Notes: generated by a model from the sequence alone, not told the origin. A DNA stretch of 64,000 bases from Topomyia yanbarensis (GCF_030247195.1 NC_080670.1:43695524-43759523); one strand, 5' to 3'; shown: positions 1 through 12,130, counted from the stretch's first letter. Translations and numbers: made by a program.

Positions 1-1325
1 TCACGACCTCCGAACGCAGGGCCGGGACGACTGAGCTGGTTGCTGGCTGGTAGCACGACTGCGTCGGAGCGCTCGGGGGCTTCCGTAGTACGGTGTAACA
101 GGCGTCCCGGTGATGGCAGCGCAGCGTGAATTTGTTTGTGCAGTCTCGGCGATGGCGGCGAATTTATTCTTCGTTCAAACAACGGCAAATTGTTGGAACG
201 AGTTGTACCCAGTGACATGCGTCCCTTGTTCTGAATTATAGCGGAACAGTTTGATCTTACTGTTAGATTAATTAAATCTGTTTTTTCTTTCAACTTCTCC
301 ACCACCTTTACGTAATTAAAAAAAAATTATTCCGATAAATTCTTTTGAAGATTACAAGTCTCTGCGATGAACTAATTCTGCGATATTTGATGGTACATTT
401 GCAGTGTTGACAGAATTATAAAATTTCTGCGATTAATTTAACAATCATATCCTTAAATCGCAATATCACTTTTCTTAAATCCTAGGTAGTTACAGCTTTC
501 GGAAAAGTTGTACACGATGTACAACTCTTGACTACTTTTTTATTACCTTGGATTTTGAACTGTTAAATAGCTATCTGTATGAGTGAGCGGAGATACAAAA
601 CAGTGCATTTTCTCATAATAATTTCCATACAAACTTTAAATGCAATGCGCAAATCCGAGAAGCAACCAATTACTCCCATACTCTCTTAGAAAAAATGAAA
701 ATTACATTTGTCGTAAACAATGTAGCGACGTATTTTTCTGTCTGATAATAGGATTTTGCAAGTTCTGATATGTAAAATAAAATATTGTGTTTTGATTTAA
801 AACTCAGACTGAATGAACTAGTAAAAGCCAAAAACCCCCCACAACTTTAAATGTAATTGAATGTGAATTTATCTAAATTGGGAAGCTCCTTTTATGTGCA
901 TCTGGCAAGACGTCAAGTTACAAGATTTTTGTTTGGCTGTGTAGTTTACACTGACATTTAGGATCAAAACAGAGTTCAAAAGGCGTTGTGCGCGCTAATA
1001 ATCTGAAAATTTTAATTGTTCCATACAACCTCGAGCCAGTCTAGCCCCCATCTTAGCTCGGGAGTTGGCGATCTACGAAAGAGGTCAACCTATAAGAGTC
1101 CGGTAAAATTATTTAGCCAAAGCACTAAGGAATTCCCGTATGTTCTTCAGAAAGAAAACTAAAATGCCGGCAAAATCTGTCAGCGACTTCAAAACAACGA
1201 AATTTGACATACATTTTAGTCTTCATAGAACGTGCATCAATAAATTTTTGCTGTATTTGGGAAAATTTAACCAAAATTTCCAAGCTGTAAACCACTAAAA
1301 GTGACTAAAACACATTATAATTTGT
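1..1325. other. Unassigned DNA, GC-richer at the left edge
   Basis: The first 230 bases are richer in G, C and CpG than the rest and could be the end of an exon, UTR or promoter whose remainder lies outside the window. The following kilobase is AT-rich with no convincing reading frame. No feature is supported. Confidence 0.4.
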
Positions 1326-3411
1326 AAGCACGTAAATTCAATTTATATCGACTTTTCTAAGGGTTTCAACAAAGTACCTCACAACATCCCAATCCGGAAA
1401 CTATAGCGGATAGATTTCCAGCTTTGCTAAATAATTGGTAGCAATTCTATCTCTCTGCTCGGTCCGGCTTTTTCAGGATAAATAATGCGAGGTAAATCAT
1501 ATTCAATAGGGCCAGCGACGTCCCTCAAGGCGATCACTTAGGCCCTGTAGCGTATACGTTTGAATTATGTACAAAATCTAAGAGTAAGCATGAATCTAGC
1601 ATTAGAAATAGTGTAGACAGTCTTTGCAATTAATGTCTTCACCGGCTGACTGTAATCGCCAATCACTAAGCCCCCCCCCCCCCGTATGACAACAAGTCAA
1701 TGTCACGTCAGTTCAGTGGAAACGAAAATGTTGCCAACACCACCACATAAATGCGAGCAAACTAGAGCAGAACGGAAACGGCAGAATTCTACTGGGACTG
1801 TGCTGGTGACAAGGCAGTAAGCAGACGTCACATTCCGCCTCGAGCATCGGCCGCATTTTCAGCCAGTCGAGGAAAAAACTCGAGCAAACGCGAAGTTGGC
1901 CGAATATTTTGGCAATCAGCATTTCAGAAAATTCACTTCTCCGCGAGAAGCGCGCGGCGAAGAAATAACCTATCGATCTCGGTTTCAATCGGCGACGGAA
2001 CCACACGGAAAACATCGGGACGACCTATAGCAGTAGACGGAAAGCTGTCATCTCCACGAGGAGAATATAACCTAAAAGACATTTGACTGAGTTCGAATTT
2101 ATGCTGTAGCATCTCCATTCCAAGAAGCATTCAGACAACGGCGAAAGTCAAATCTAGCGTGGATCGAACAAAAATCGGTGAAGGTAATAGTCCGAGTCAT
2201 AGTGAAAAAAGCTATGCACTAATTATTGCCATTATAGAAATCGAACATTCCCGTAAGGAACGCATGACAAGCAGGACATCAGGTCAAGTTCGGGTTCGAT
2301 CTCGTAAGACAGCACTATTTTCGGAAGAATTGAGGCTACTGCACAAGGTATTTATAACCATTAACAAATGCGCCCAACAATGAAATGCAATCTCAGTTTC
2401 CACCGTTATAAACAGATTGATTCGCGCTTTCCGTGCTCAGAGCTAATTGCGAAGAGGAAATCTCCAATAGAACGGAACAACGAAACTAGGATCGTCCAGG
2501 TGAAGGACGTGACCGGTAGGACGAATTCTTGAAGCTCTCCGAAGTCGGAAGTTCGCAGCAAAAAACCTTCCAGTGGGAAGTGAGTAAAAGCACAAGATTA
2601 CTTGTATTCGAGCTGCTGAAACTGTTGTTTTGTCAGGTTTTTTTTAGTTGCCAGACTCAGCGGAAACTGCGAAGGAGTCATTTTCTTCTGCTACACGCAG
2701 TGCACACTACGAGGCAACGGTTTTGTCTGCTAAACAGAACGGAGACAGTGACAAAGGTAGGTTCTCCAGCTGGAGTGGAAGCCATCACGGAGTGACTGAG
2801 AAACAAAACAGTGCCAGTTGCACCACCGAATCGATCGCCAAGCAAAGGAAAATCGCCGTAGAAGTTTTCCGTCGAAGAGCCACGGTGTCGGTATTTGTCA
2901 AGGAGGTGGAAATGTTACGGGGGACTGAAAGGTCTCAATGGGTTGGCTTAAATGGAACCGGAAGGCTATGCAAGTCAGGCAAATAGAAGGATGGGCCCAT
3001 CATACGTGAGTAGTAGTAGTAGCTAGGAAGTTAAAACATTAATGGTTAAGCAGGAGGGTGTTGAATAAATGTAATAAGTGCAGATTTGGGTTCATGTTTT
3101 GTTGGTTGCGTTCATGAGTTTCGGCCGGTAGACCGGGTACCCAAGGCATTCCAGCTTAGGGGGAGAAACCGAACAGCCCTCTTATTTTTATCACATTCAT
3201 GAATGATTTCTGCAATTATATCAAGTCTGGAAAACTGTACGCTGATGATCAAAAAATTGTCCGTACCATAGTTGCGGTACTCGACTCTGTAGTGCTTATA
3301 AAACACATTTGTTTGCATCAAGAAAAGTGCATGCTTAATAGCATGGAAGTTAACGTTACGAAATTTAATATGATAAGTTTCGATCGGTTGCAAAAAAAAT
3401 ATTGAAATGGT
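1326..3411 (+). pseudogene. Decayed non-LTR reverse transcriptase fragment, split by an insertion
   Basis: Two separated pieces read as consecutive parts of one reverse transcriptase. At 1326-1545 the plus strand encodes SIYIDFSKGFNKVPHNIPI (RT motif A region) and, after stops and a frameshift, SDVPQGDHLGP (motif B). At 3180-3411 it continues with LIFITFMNDF and YADDQKI, the motif C catalytic box, then a conserved-looking block ending ISFDR. Between them lies an insertion at 1546-3175. Joining the flanks across one copy of the four-base duplication gives a continuous Gly-Pro-Leu motif in frame, so the pieces were contiguous. Endonuclease and N-terminal RT are missing and the first piece has in-frame stops, so this is a dead fragment. 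The motif spacing is that of non-LTR (LINE) elements of insects; the clade is not assigned. Confidence 0.82.
1546..3175. mobile_element. Probable LTR-type insertion, TG...CA ends, 4-bp duplication GCCC
   Basis: The segment begins TGTAGCG, ends GAACA and is flanked by GCCC at 1542-1545 and 3176-3179. Removing it and one GCCC restores an RT reading frame. TG...CA ends with a four-base duplication are typical of LTR retrotransposons or solo LTRs. Inside, a purine-rich tract at 2900-2912 is followed by TGTTACGGGG, which resembles the junction of a polypurine tract with a 3' LTR, so 2913-3175 may be an LTR. The left end does not clearly match it, so the internal arrangement is unresolved. Unrecognised open frames of 74 to 112 codons (2159-2986) lie inside; no gag, protease or RT motif was seen. 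A C14 run lies at 1671-1684. Confidence 0.6.
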
Positions 3412-3420
3412 ATTGTGCAA

Positions 3421-6129
3421 TCAATTATGTATGCCTATACGTAACGCTACAATAAAAAACGCCAATTCGTCACTAAAACACCAACCGCACACGCCCTCAA
3501 TAAGGCACAGCGAAAGCAGAATCCCACATACCTGCCACATTCCGCAGTCATAGTCATCGAACGCGCCGCTCTTGTCTATTTTATCATGGGGACCCTTTGG
3601 GCAGCACGAAGCTGTTCAGTAGATCAGCGAGACGACGACGCCGACACAACGAGCAAAAGGTGGAAGGAAACCCGACAATCAACAGCGATATTCCGAAGCT
3701 GCCAATCCGCCACCAGCCAGCAGCGACCGCGTAGTACCTAACATTGAACTTGACCAACAGAGAGCGAGAGGATGCACATACCCTCACCGGTGTACCTGTT
3801 TGCCTTCCAGCAGCACCAAGCGATCAAGTACAATCTGTTTATGCTTACACCGCGCTGGGGAGTAGTGGGTGAGCAAAACAAAACAGAAGAAAAGCCTCCA
3901 ACGATGATTGTCTCGGATCGGGAGCTTTCGGGTTGCAACGTAGCAACCCGAACGCTTCACAACGCTTCGGATGTTGCACGTGAGTTGAGAGACCTTTCGT
4001 TCGGGTGGTGCGACACATCGCGATCTTTCGTACCGGGCACACAAACGATCGTTGGCCAGACATGGTAGGCACGCATGGTGCTTCGTAACGAACGCATTTC
4101 TTCTAATCTTGATCGCGCAGCTTTAGATTCGCACGTTCAAGGCACTGACGTTGCGCCGTATGAACTCGCCTGGTTCTTTGTTGATCGAAGCTTGTTAGAA
4201 TATTTCCTGCCTTGTTTATCCTCTCGTTTGCGCGGCTTACGTCTTCCGTAGGGTTTTCATACATAAATTTGTATCGTTTTTAGTGTCAATTAGTGGGATT
4301 GGGACGACAGTGTAAAGGGCGATAACAGCCAAGATCAGCTGTGTTCTTCTCGCTGCGTTCTTTCCCCTCCTGAGTCATCATCCTGAGGAACAAAGTTAGT
4401 TTCCTCCCGCGAACATTGGAATTTAAGTTCTCACGGATTGCGAAGAATTTCCATTTGGCTTTATTGTGTCTTTGTTCAACTTAGTACTGCATAGTCGCAG
4501 TCATTGGATATGCCTGGTGGATTTTTGCCATCCGTGTTTGAATGAGGTTCAGGCGTTTCTTACATTGACTCACTGAATGGGCCGAGAAAAGGGTAGGGAT
4601 GTATTTCGGAAGATTGATGAAGACAATTATTGGAAAAAATTCTTTCGTTTTTTAAGTATAAATATATAGATGATCAACGACTCAATTAAGCGAATGCACA
4701 GAACCATGTATAATAAACGAACACGACATATCTCCCTTGCGTCGGTTTAGCTGAGCCGTGCATCTTTCATATATTTATACTACGTGTGAAGATGCTCTTC
4801 TCCGGTGGAAGACTATTTGCTGTATATCTTATTGCATTGTGGAAGTCAATCCGCTTGCATTCGGTCCTTAATAGTTGTCACTTTGATGGTCATCTCTATG
4901 GCTGTTTTAAGGTTTACGGGTACTCTTGCATGTTTCCGTTCGCATTGATATTTACTTTTAAGCTGATTTGGAAGTACTATGTGCAATCTTTGGGGATTTA
5001 GTGCCTGAACATAAGTTTCTAGTTGGGTAACTGTTTGTTGTTTTAAATAGAATGTTTTTGACTGTGTGTTGATTTTACTTGCGCTTGAGAGAAAGCTACC
5101 CAGTTTCGTTATTTTTCATACGTCCTTTTGGAGATACCGCTGTATCGTCTATTAGTAGCAACTGTTCAGTTAAAATCCTACTGCAGCAACTGTTCGGTAA
5201 CTGGGCTAAGAGCGCAGCCCAGGTAGCGAATGCCGCTCGCTAACTGGGCTGACCTGTCAAATGTCAAAAATCGCCGAGGGGAACTGCGATGCTCTGTGAG
5301 GTTTACATCATTATCTTCAACATTGTGATTATGACTGGAAATTGGTAAAAAAACATAACAAGTGGAGAAACTACATACCGCCAGGATGTGAACGAATAGT
5401 TTTGAATTTTTTCACCAGGTAGCAAAAGGTGTAAAAATCGACAAATAGTACGTTAAGTGATTTTTTTCGTATCTTTATTGACAGTTCAGAAAGTTTGGTT
5501 ACATGGACTCAGATATTTGTTTATTCTATTCAGAATGACAAACTAGGTTCGAACCGCTTTCAACTTGGCTGAACTGCCATTTTTATGACGTCATCATGCA
5601 ATATTCTATGTTATCAATTTGCAACCATCTAATTTCTGACCAGAGATGCCATTATGCCAGATTTACCTGGCACAGCCAGAGCTTTTTGCAGCTTTCAGAC
5701 AAAAAGACAAACCTCTCATTCTGCCAGATTTTTAATTTATAAAAGTTGTTACACACAAATTTTAGAAATCAGGGTCATATTTTCCCAAATTTTACAAAAA
5801 TCGATTGCTGCACGTTCTACGAAAACTAAAATATATGTCAAATATCGATGACTGTTCGGGCCTCTGTTCAGCGCTAATCACTGCCAAGTAAAATTGTCCA
5901 CACCATTTCATTATAATCAAGCAACATCTCCAACTAGCAAGAATATTCTCGAATGAACGCCAAATATTTCATTCAAAGTGGTAATTCTAGTTTTATAGCA
6001 CACTACAAGTGCATTTTAAGTTTTAAGAAGGTCTTCAAGAGTACCAAAAAAAAACAAAATTGCTACTAGGATGGTGCTCTGCAGTCTGTGTCTCAATCAT
6101 TTTTATAAACTCGACCCAGACAATTAGTT
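3421..6129. other. Unassigned intergenic DNA
   Basis: No gene, RNA or bounded element is supported. Overlapping open frames of 67 to 98 codons on both strands at 3584-4072 have moderate GC but no recognisable motif, and frames on opposite strands are equally long, which argues against real coding. The remainder is AT-rich. Confidence 0.4.
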
Positions 6130-6354
6130 TATGAGTAACGAATTTTGGGCTCGTTTCCGTTTCCTGTTTTTGGTTTCGTTGTATTGTTTTAGTTAGCTTT
6201 TTCGTTTCTGTTTTCTCGTTTCCTTTTTTCTATTTAACTTTTGTCGATTGTTTTTTGCGTTACTTTACTTTCATCTCCCTTTTTTCGTTTTCCCCTTTCG
6301 TTTCCGTTTTTCCTTTTTCATTTCATTTCTCTGTTTTGTTTACCTTTTTTCATT

Positions 6355-7600
6355 TCACTGTGATCGTTTTCCTTTTTGCATAATTTTTTTACGTTTCATA
6401 TTTCGTTCCCCATTTTTTCATTCTCTTTTTTCATTTGCCATTCTCGTTTTCATTTTTTGTGTCTCTTTCCTTTTTTTCTGTTTCCATTATTGATTTACTT
6501 TTTTTCCTTTTTCGCTTCCCGGTTGCTTTCTTCGTTTCTATTTTTCCATTGCACGCTAAAGAGAACGCAAAATTTGTATGAAGACTTGTACGCAAGTTTG
6601 TAACTTGACGGTAAACTGGTACATCAGCTTGTGCGTAAACTTGAACACAAGTTTGTACGTTATCCATGTTCGTTTTTCGGTTATCGTTCCCCATTTTTCG
6701 GTTTTCATTTTGAGTTCTTCTTCGTTTTTCGTTGCTCTTCTTTTGTTACCGTTTTTTGTTTCCGTTTCCTCGTTCCCATTCTTTTGTTTCCATTGTTTTG
6801 CATTTTGCAAGTCACCCTTTTCGCTTCCGGTTACGTTTCTCTTTTTCGTTTCCCTTATTTTGTTTTCGTTTTCGTTTATCGTTCCTATTTTCTCGACTCT
6901 GTCGAATCATTTTCAAATTTTCGTCTGCATTTAATAGCTTTCATTTTCATTTCAATTTTTTCGCTTCCATGTTTTCGTATCCATTTGTTCACTTCGCTTT
7001 ACTTGTTTCTCTTCTTTCATTTCCCTTTTATCGTTTCCCTTATTTTGTTTCACTTTTTTCGTTGTCAATTTATCATTTTACCTTTTCCATATACCTTTTT
7101 TCGTTTCCCTGTTTTTGTTTCCATTTTTTCATGTTCTCGTATTAATCGGAAAAAAGGGAAACCTTTTTTGTTTCTATTTTTTTTTCTTTTCTCTTTTCCC
7201 CTTTATGCCTCTCTTTTCTCGTTTCTATCGTTTCTTTTCTCTCTTTTTTCCTTGCTCTTTTATCATTTTTTTCTCCATTATCCTTTCGTTTCTCGTTTGC
7301 CATTTTTTTCGTTTCTTTTTTTATTCCCCTGTGTTCGTTTTCTGTTTTTCGTCACTTTATTTTCGTTTAATTTTTTTGTATTTCTTCTATCATTTCTTTT
7401 TGTTGATACCACTTTTTTTCGATTCACTTTTATCGTTTCCCTTTTATGCGTTAATTTTTTTATGTTTCATATGATTTCGTTTCCCATTTCTTCATTCTTT
7501 ATAATCGTTTTCGGTTTTCCTTGTTTCTTTTCTATTTTTTTCCATTTCGTTTCTCTTATCTTGGTTCCCCTTTTTTCGTTTGACTATTCCTTTTTTTGTT
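6355..7600 (+). repeat. First copy of a large tandem direct duplication
   Basis: Order and spacing of landmarks here are repeated at 9070-10560. Examples are the TTTCGTTTATCGTTCC block ending in CTCGACTCTG near 6.9 kb, a block with GTTTTCGTATCC near 6.97 kb, and CGGTTTTCCTTGTTTC near 7.51 kb. The shared order of non-periodic landmarks shows duplication of a segment rather than independent slippage of a simple repeat. Confidence 0.65.
6553..6665 (+). repeat. 12-bp repeat array 1
   Basis: A short array of the degenerate unit ACGCAAACTTGT. The translated frame shows a four-residue period, as expected for a 12-base unit. It abuts pyrimidine-rich DNA on both sides, and its right end is shared with array 3 (tttgtacgttatccatgttc at one, near-identical at the other). 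Confidence 0.7.
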
Positions 7601-7849
7601 TCCCTTTCTTTCATTCATTTTTTTTGTTTTCCCTTTTACGTTTCTATTTTAATCTATTTTTATGTCTGGTACATTTCTTCGGTTACTTGATTTTATTTCC
7701 CTTTTTCATCTCTATATTTTTCGCTTCCCTTCTTTTCCATTTTCTTTTTTCGTTTTCGTTATTTCGTTTCTTTTTCTTTCTTTTGTTTCGTTTCCGTAAA
7801 TATGCAGTCAAATATGATGAAGTTAGTGTGCAATCCGCCAAAAACATCG

Positions 7850-8290
7850 TCATAACGCAACGCAACGTAAATTTCGACGTGAACTTGAACGCACACCTTA
7901 GCACAATCACTTGCGCAAACCTGTATGCAAACTTGTAGGGACTTTTCTAACTAAACTTGTACGAAATTGAACGAAAATTTTAACGCAAATTGGCAGGTGC
8001 ACTTATTAGGAAATTTTGTAAGCAAATTTGAAGACGACCTTGTACGTAAACTTATACAAAAACTTGCACACAAAATTGCACGCAGACTTTACGCTAACTT
8101 GTACTTGAACTTTAATGAAAAATTGTATGCAAGTTGAACACAATAATTAAACGCAAAGTGGAACGTCTTTCGAACATAAACTTGTTCGTAAATTTGTATG
8201 TTAAATGCACTTGCATGCAAAATTTGAAAGCAAATTTGACGGAAAATTGGTACGCCAAATTTTGCGTTAACACAAGCTTAACGTCATGTA
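7850..8290 (+). repeat. 12-bp repeat array 2
   Basis: About 440 bases of degenerate ACGCAAACTTGT units in plus orientation. The repeat is diverged but the spacing of AACTTG and GCAAA at multiples close to 12 is clear throughout. Confidence 0.75.
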
Positions 8291-8309
8291 CACTAAGGTT
8301 TTTTTACGC

Positions 8310-8432
8310 GGGGGATACAGGTCCCGTAAATGAAAACCGCGTAAATTTCAAAACCGCGTAAATGAAGACCGCGTAGATTTAAGAATCCGCGTTAATGAGA
8401 ACCTCGTTAATGGATACCGCGTAAATTCAAAA
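8310..8432 (+). repeat. Short tandem block of an ACCGCGTAAAT motif
   Basis: Seven or so spaced copies of a motif close to ACCGCGTAAAT (variants CCCGTAAAT, CCGCGTAGAT, CCGCGTTAAT, CTCGTTAAT) separated by three to eight bases. It directly follows 12-bp array 2 and differs from it, so it is a third repeat type in the domain. Confidence 0.6.
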
Positions 8433-8577
8433 GTTTTCGTTTGTTGTGTTTCGCTTACGGCTTTCAGTTTCGTCTTTCGTTTTTTTAATTTGGTTTTCTG
8501 TTTCGGATTTCGATTTTCGGTTGTCATTTCATTTCATTTCTGTTTGTTGTTTCCCCTTTCATGCTTGTTATTTGCTC

Positions 8578-9040
8578 ACACAATGTGCCACAAAGAGCGA
8601 AATACACCGATGAAAAAAGAGCAGCACAAAAACACTGCGATGTGCAGAACGGCCGCACAAAGAGAAACTTGAAAATGAAAAAGAGAAAGATCTGTGCACC
8701 AAGAGCTGCACAATTTCGTTCAAAGAGTCACTTTGAAGAGCCACATTTTTGTGCCTCCCCTCACTGTCAAGCAGATAGGAAGGCGAATCAAACTACAATT
8801 CAGATAAAGTTTGATCGGAAGAACGTTTTCAAAATGTTTTTTGGTTGCCTTCTCTGCTTCCGTGCGCTTGGGACCAAGATTCACACTAAAGAGCCTCTTT
8901 ACTTCTACTCTTTGAGATGTGCAGCCACGGAGTAGAATTCACGTATGGGAGCAACAAACATCGGAGTGAAGAGGTTTATTGTATAAGAGAAGAGCGGTGG
9001 TTTGCATGAAAAGTGCAAAGAGCGTTTTTTATTATTCTCT
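8578..9040. mobile_element. Possible 463-bp insertion flanked by a 10-bp direct repeat
   Basis: Purine-rich DNA with several AAAGAG motifs interrupts the pyrimidine block. It is bounded by TTATTTGCTC at 8568-8577 and again at 9041-9050, which could be a target-site duplication. No terminal inverted repeats were seen. An open frame at 8561-8935 has no recognisable motif. Confidence 0.35.
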
Positions 9041-9069
9041 TTATTTGCTCTGAGGTGCATTACATCCCT

Positions 9070-10560
9070 GTCCCCTTTGATCGTTTCCCTTTTTACATTA
9101 TTTTTTTACGTTTCCTATTTCTTCGTTACCCAATTTGTATTCCCCATTTTTTCATTCCCTTTTTTCGTTGCCTATTTTTGTTTCCTGTTTTCTCGTTTCT
9201 CTTTCTTTTTTCAGTCTCTTTTTCGATTTACCGTTTCTTTTTTCGCTTCCCGGTTCCGTTTTTCGGTACCTTTTTCTCGATTCTGCTCTTTTTTTGTATT
9301 TTTTTGTTGCCTAAGTATCGTTTCTTTTTCCCCTAAATCCAAACGTAAACTTGAACGCAAACTCATATGCAAACTTGTGCGCACACTTCTAGGGAAACGT
9401 GTACGAAAACGAACGAAAATTTGAACGCAAAGTAGTACATGTACTTGTAAATGAATTTAAACTTGAAATAGAACGTAAACTTGTATGCAAGTTTTTAGGT
9501 TAACTTGTCCTTGAATATAAATGGAAACTTTTGTGTAAATTTAACACAAAATTGTGCATAGCTAGAATGCAAAATTGTACGAATTATGAAAGCAAAATTA
9601 TACGTAAACTTGCACGCTAAATAGTATGTAAAACTTGTATCCAAACTTATACGTAAGGCTGTAGTAAGTTGGCGGCATACTGGTACGTCAACTTGTGCGT
9701 ACACTTGAACGTTTGTACATTATCCATATTCATTTTCGGTTCTCGTTTTTCGATTTTCGTTTTAAGTTCTTCTTCGTTTCTTCGTTTTGTTTCCGTTTCT
9801 TCGTTTCCTTTCTTTTGTTTCCATTTCTTTGCCCTAGGAACCATTTTTGCATCCACTTGCGTTTTCCTTTTTCGTTTCGGTTTTCGTTTATCGTTCCTGT
9901 TTTCTCCACTCTGCTTCATTGGTTATATGTTTTCGTATCCGTTGTTTTATTTCGCTTTATTTGTTTTTCTTCGTTTATTTCCATTTCATCGCTTCACTAA
10001 TTTCGTTTTTCGTTGTCATTTTACCACTTTCCTTTTTTCATATCTCTTCTATCATTTCACTTATTTTATTTCGCTATTTTCGTTGTCATTTAATCATTTT
10101 CCTTTTTCCATATACCTTTGTTCGTTTCCATTTTTCCAATCTCTTTTTTGTGATCGTACTTCGTTTCCCTTTTTTCTAGTTTTTTTTCTTTTATCTTGTC
10201 AAGGTTCCCCTTTTTTGATTCTCTTTTCTCTTCTTTCCATTCTCTTTTTTGGTTTTCGTTACTCGTTTGCCTTTTTATTATTTTTTTCGTTTCCCTTTCT
10301 TTCATTATTTTGTTTTCGATTTCTGTTTTTTTTATTTCCTTTGTTCGTTTCAATTATTTGTTTTTCCTTTACCATTTCTATTTGTTTTTTTCTCTTTTTT
10401 GTTTTACTTTTATCGATTAATTTTTTGCGTTATATGTTTATATTTCATATGTTTTCATTACCCATTTCTTCATTCTCTTTAGTCCTTTTCGGTTTTCCTT
10501 GTTTCGTTTCTATTTTTTTCCATTTCCGCGTTTTGGTTTCTCTTTCTTCGGCTCAATTTT
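9070..10560 (+). repeat. Second copy of the large tandem direct duplication
   Basis: Matches 6355-7600 in the order of landmarks, offset by about 2.7 kb at the left and about 3.0 kb further right. The offset grows because 12-bp array 3 is longer than array 1. The copy is truncated near 10.6 kb by the inverted-repeat element at 10626. Confidence 0.65.
9342..9725 (+). repeat. 12-bp repeat array 3
   Basis: Degenerate ACGCAAACTTGT units in plus orientation, ending in a TTGTACATTATCCAT segment shared with the end of array 1. It is about 270 bases longer than array 1, which is consistent with expansion after duplication. Confidence 0.72.
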
Positions 10561-10625
10561 TTCGTTTGTCTTTTCCTGTTTCCCATTTTACACATTCTCG
10601 TTTTTCGTTTCTATTTTTTCGTTTA

Positions 10626-11905
10626 GGGGAATTATGGTTAAACCGACACCTTAAGTTAAACACTTTTTTCTGGGTTGCCACAAAACCAATAAAATTTTAA
10701 TTTCTATGCAGAATTCTTCGTCGCAAAATTCTAAACAAGCCTGAATTTTGTCAGCGCTTCAAAAAATTAATTTCATTAAAAATTATCGGTTGTAAAACTT
10801 GGAAAACAAAGTGACTTTTTGTAGGCACTGCGGGTAAAACCGATACCCCATAGGGGTAAGATCGACACCCCCTTTAATTTATTTTATCTCAACTTTATTA
10901 AAATCTTTATCTTTATTAAAAATGAGATATAAGCGTGATTAATAAAGAGTATGTGTGATTCAAATATGTGCTTTTTTAGCTTCATCATGTAATGAGGGGA
11001 AGAGAGTTCGAAAGCGTAGTGCTATAAATAAGAGTATTTTATGCTATAGGATTATTTCTTGAAATGGGTATTTCCAAATAATCCTTACGCACATCATTGC
11101 AACCTTCAGTGTCATTATATTTCGTAAGAGAAGATTTGCAAGCATTCTACATTCTGCTAATCGGATTCATTCACTTATAAGTGACACACACACACTTCTT
11201 AATAAAACTAACTTTTTTAGACTTGATTTTTCGGACTCTGATCATCAACGATCTACTGGGGTATACAAAAGATCATTGTCTCATTGTGATAAAGTTTGTC
11301 CATGAAAAGCCAAGAGAACACTAGAAATTCGGTTTGATGAGCTTTTTGCAGAAATAACAAAAGCTTCGATAGACTCAGATAAGTCAAAATTCCAATATTT
11401 GATTTTTAAAGAGACTTACAAGAAATAAACACAATAAAAGTATTTCTGTGTAATTCTGCTATTACTATAGTGTGCTAATAGTGTAATTGAAGTGTCACAA
11501 AAATCCTCAGCATTTTGTAATGAATCGCCAGTAAACACAACCGTCTTAACAGCGTGTCGGTTTTACCTTAAACATAGGGTGTCGGTTTTACCCCAACAGG
11601 GCACATCGTCTACAATGCACCCAGTTGATCATAGGAAAGGCCGATAATAATAGGTACTGAAAAATGTTGTGATTTGAAAAGCTTTTATTCGGTTAAAACC
11701 TTAAAATCTACCAAACAAAAGAAGAGTATGAACGCTGCTGTCGTTTGTTTTGTTTATTTTTATGACATTCGGCGTACTAACGTAAATCCGATTTTTCTTC
11801 AAATGCTCTATAAAAACGTACCAATAATAATGTGTCATTATGAAATAAATAAAAATTTGATTTCTAGGGAAAGTTGTGGGGTATCGGTTTTACCCACAAT
11901 TCCCC
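10626..11905. mobile_element. 1.28-kb non-autonomous TIR element with TA duplication
   Basis: Left end GGGGAATTATGGTTAAACCG and right end, read on the minus strand, GGGGAATTGTGGGTAAAACC form imperfect terminal inverted repeats of about 28 bases. TA flanks both ends (10624-10625 and 11906-11907). The core GGTAAAACCGAYACC recurs inside, at about 10832-10849 and 10851-10872 in the left orientation and at 11554-11567 and 11578-11594 in the right orientation. Such repeated subterminal copies look like transposase-binding sites. No transposase frame was found. It sits inside pyrimidine-rich DNA that resumes at 11908. A TA target suggests a Tc1/mariner-type or similar element; the superfamily is not certain. 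Confidence 0.75.
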
Positions 11906-11957
11906 TACCTTTTGCCGTTTCCCTCTTCTCGTTTCCCTCTTTACGTTTCTATATATA

Positions 11958-12130
11958 TCCAACACCAACTTGTGCGTTAACTTGTACACAAGCTTCTACG
12001 TTAACCTGTACAAAAACTTGTACGCAAACTTGAATTCAAGTTTGTGCATCAACTTGTACGCAAGCTTTATTCTAACTTTAATGCCAAATTATACGTTAGC
12101 TTGGACGTAAACAAGTACGCAACTTGAACA
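11958..12130 (+). repeat. 12-bp repeat array 4
   Basis: Plus-orientation ACGCAAACTTGT-like units. The frame translates to repeated Asn-Leu-Tyr/Cys-X blocks, confirming the 12-base period. Confidence 0.72.

Noticed and set aside
3584..4072. Several overlapping frames on both strands
   Set aside because: Equally long on opposite strands, without motifs or splice signals.
5640..5851. 65-codon frame starting MPDLPGTARAF
   Set aside because: No motif or homologous family recognised; AT-rich context and no gene structure.
6631..7938. 435-codon plus-strand open frame
   Set aside because: It translates to Phe/Ser/Leu strings from pyrimidine-rich repeat DNA; stops are rare there for compositional reasons, and neighbouring frames are also open.
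9669..10700. 343-codon plus-strand open frame
   Set aside because: Same compositional artefact as above; it ends inside a mobile element.
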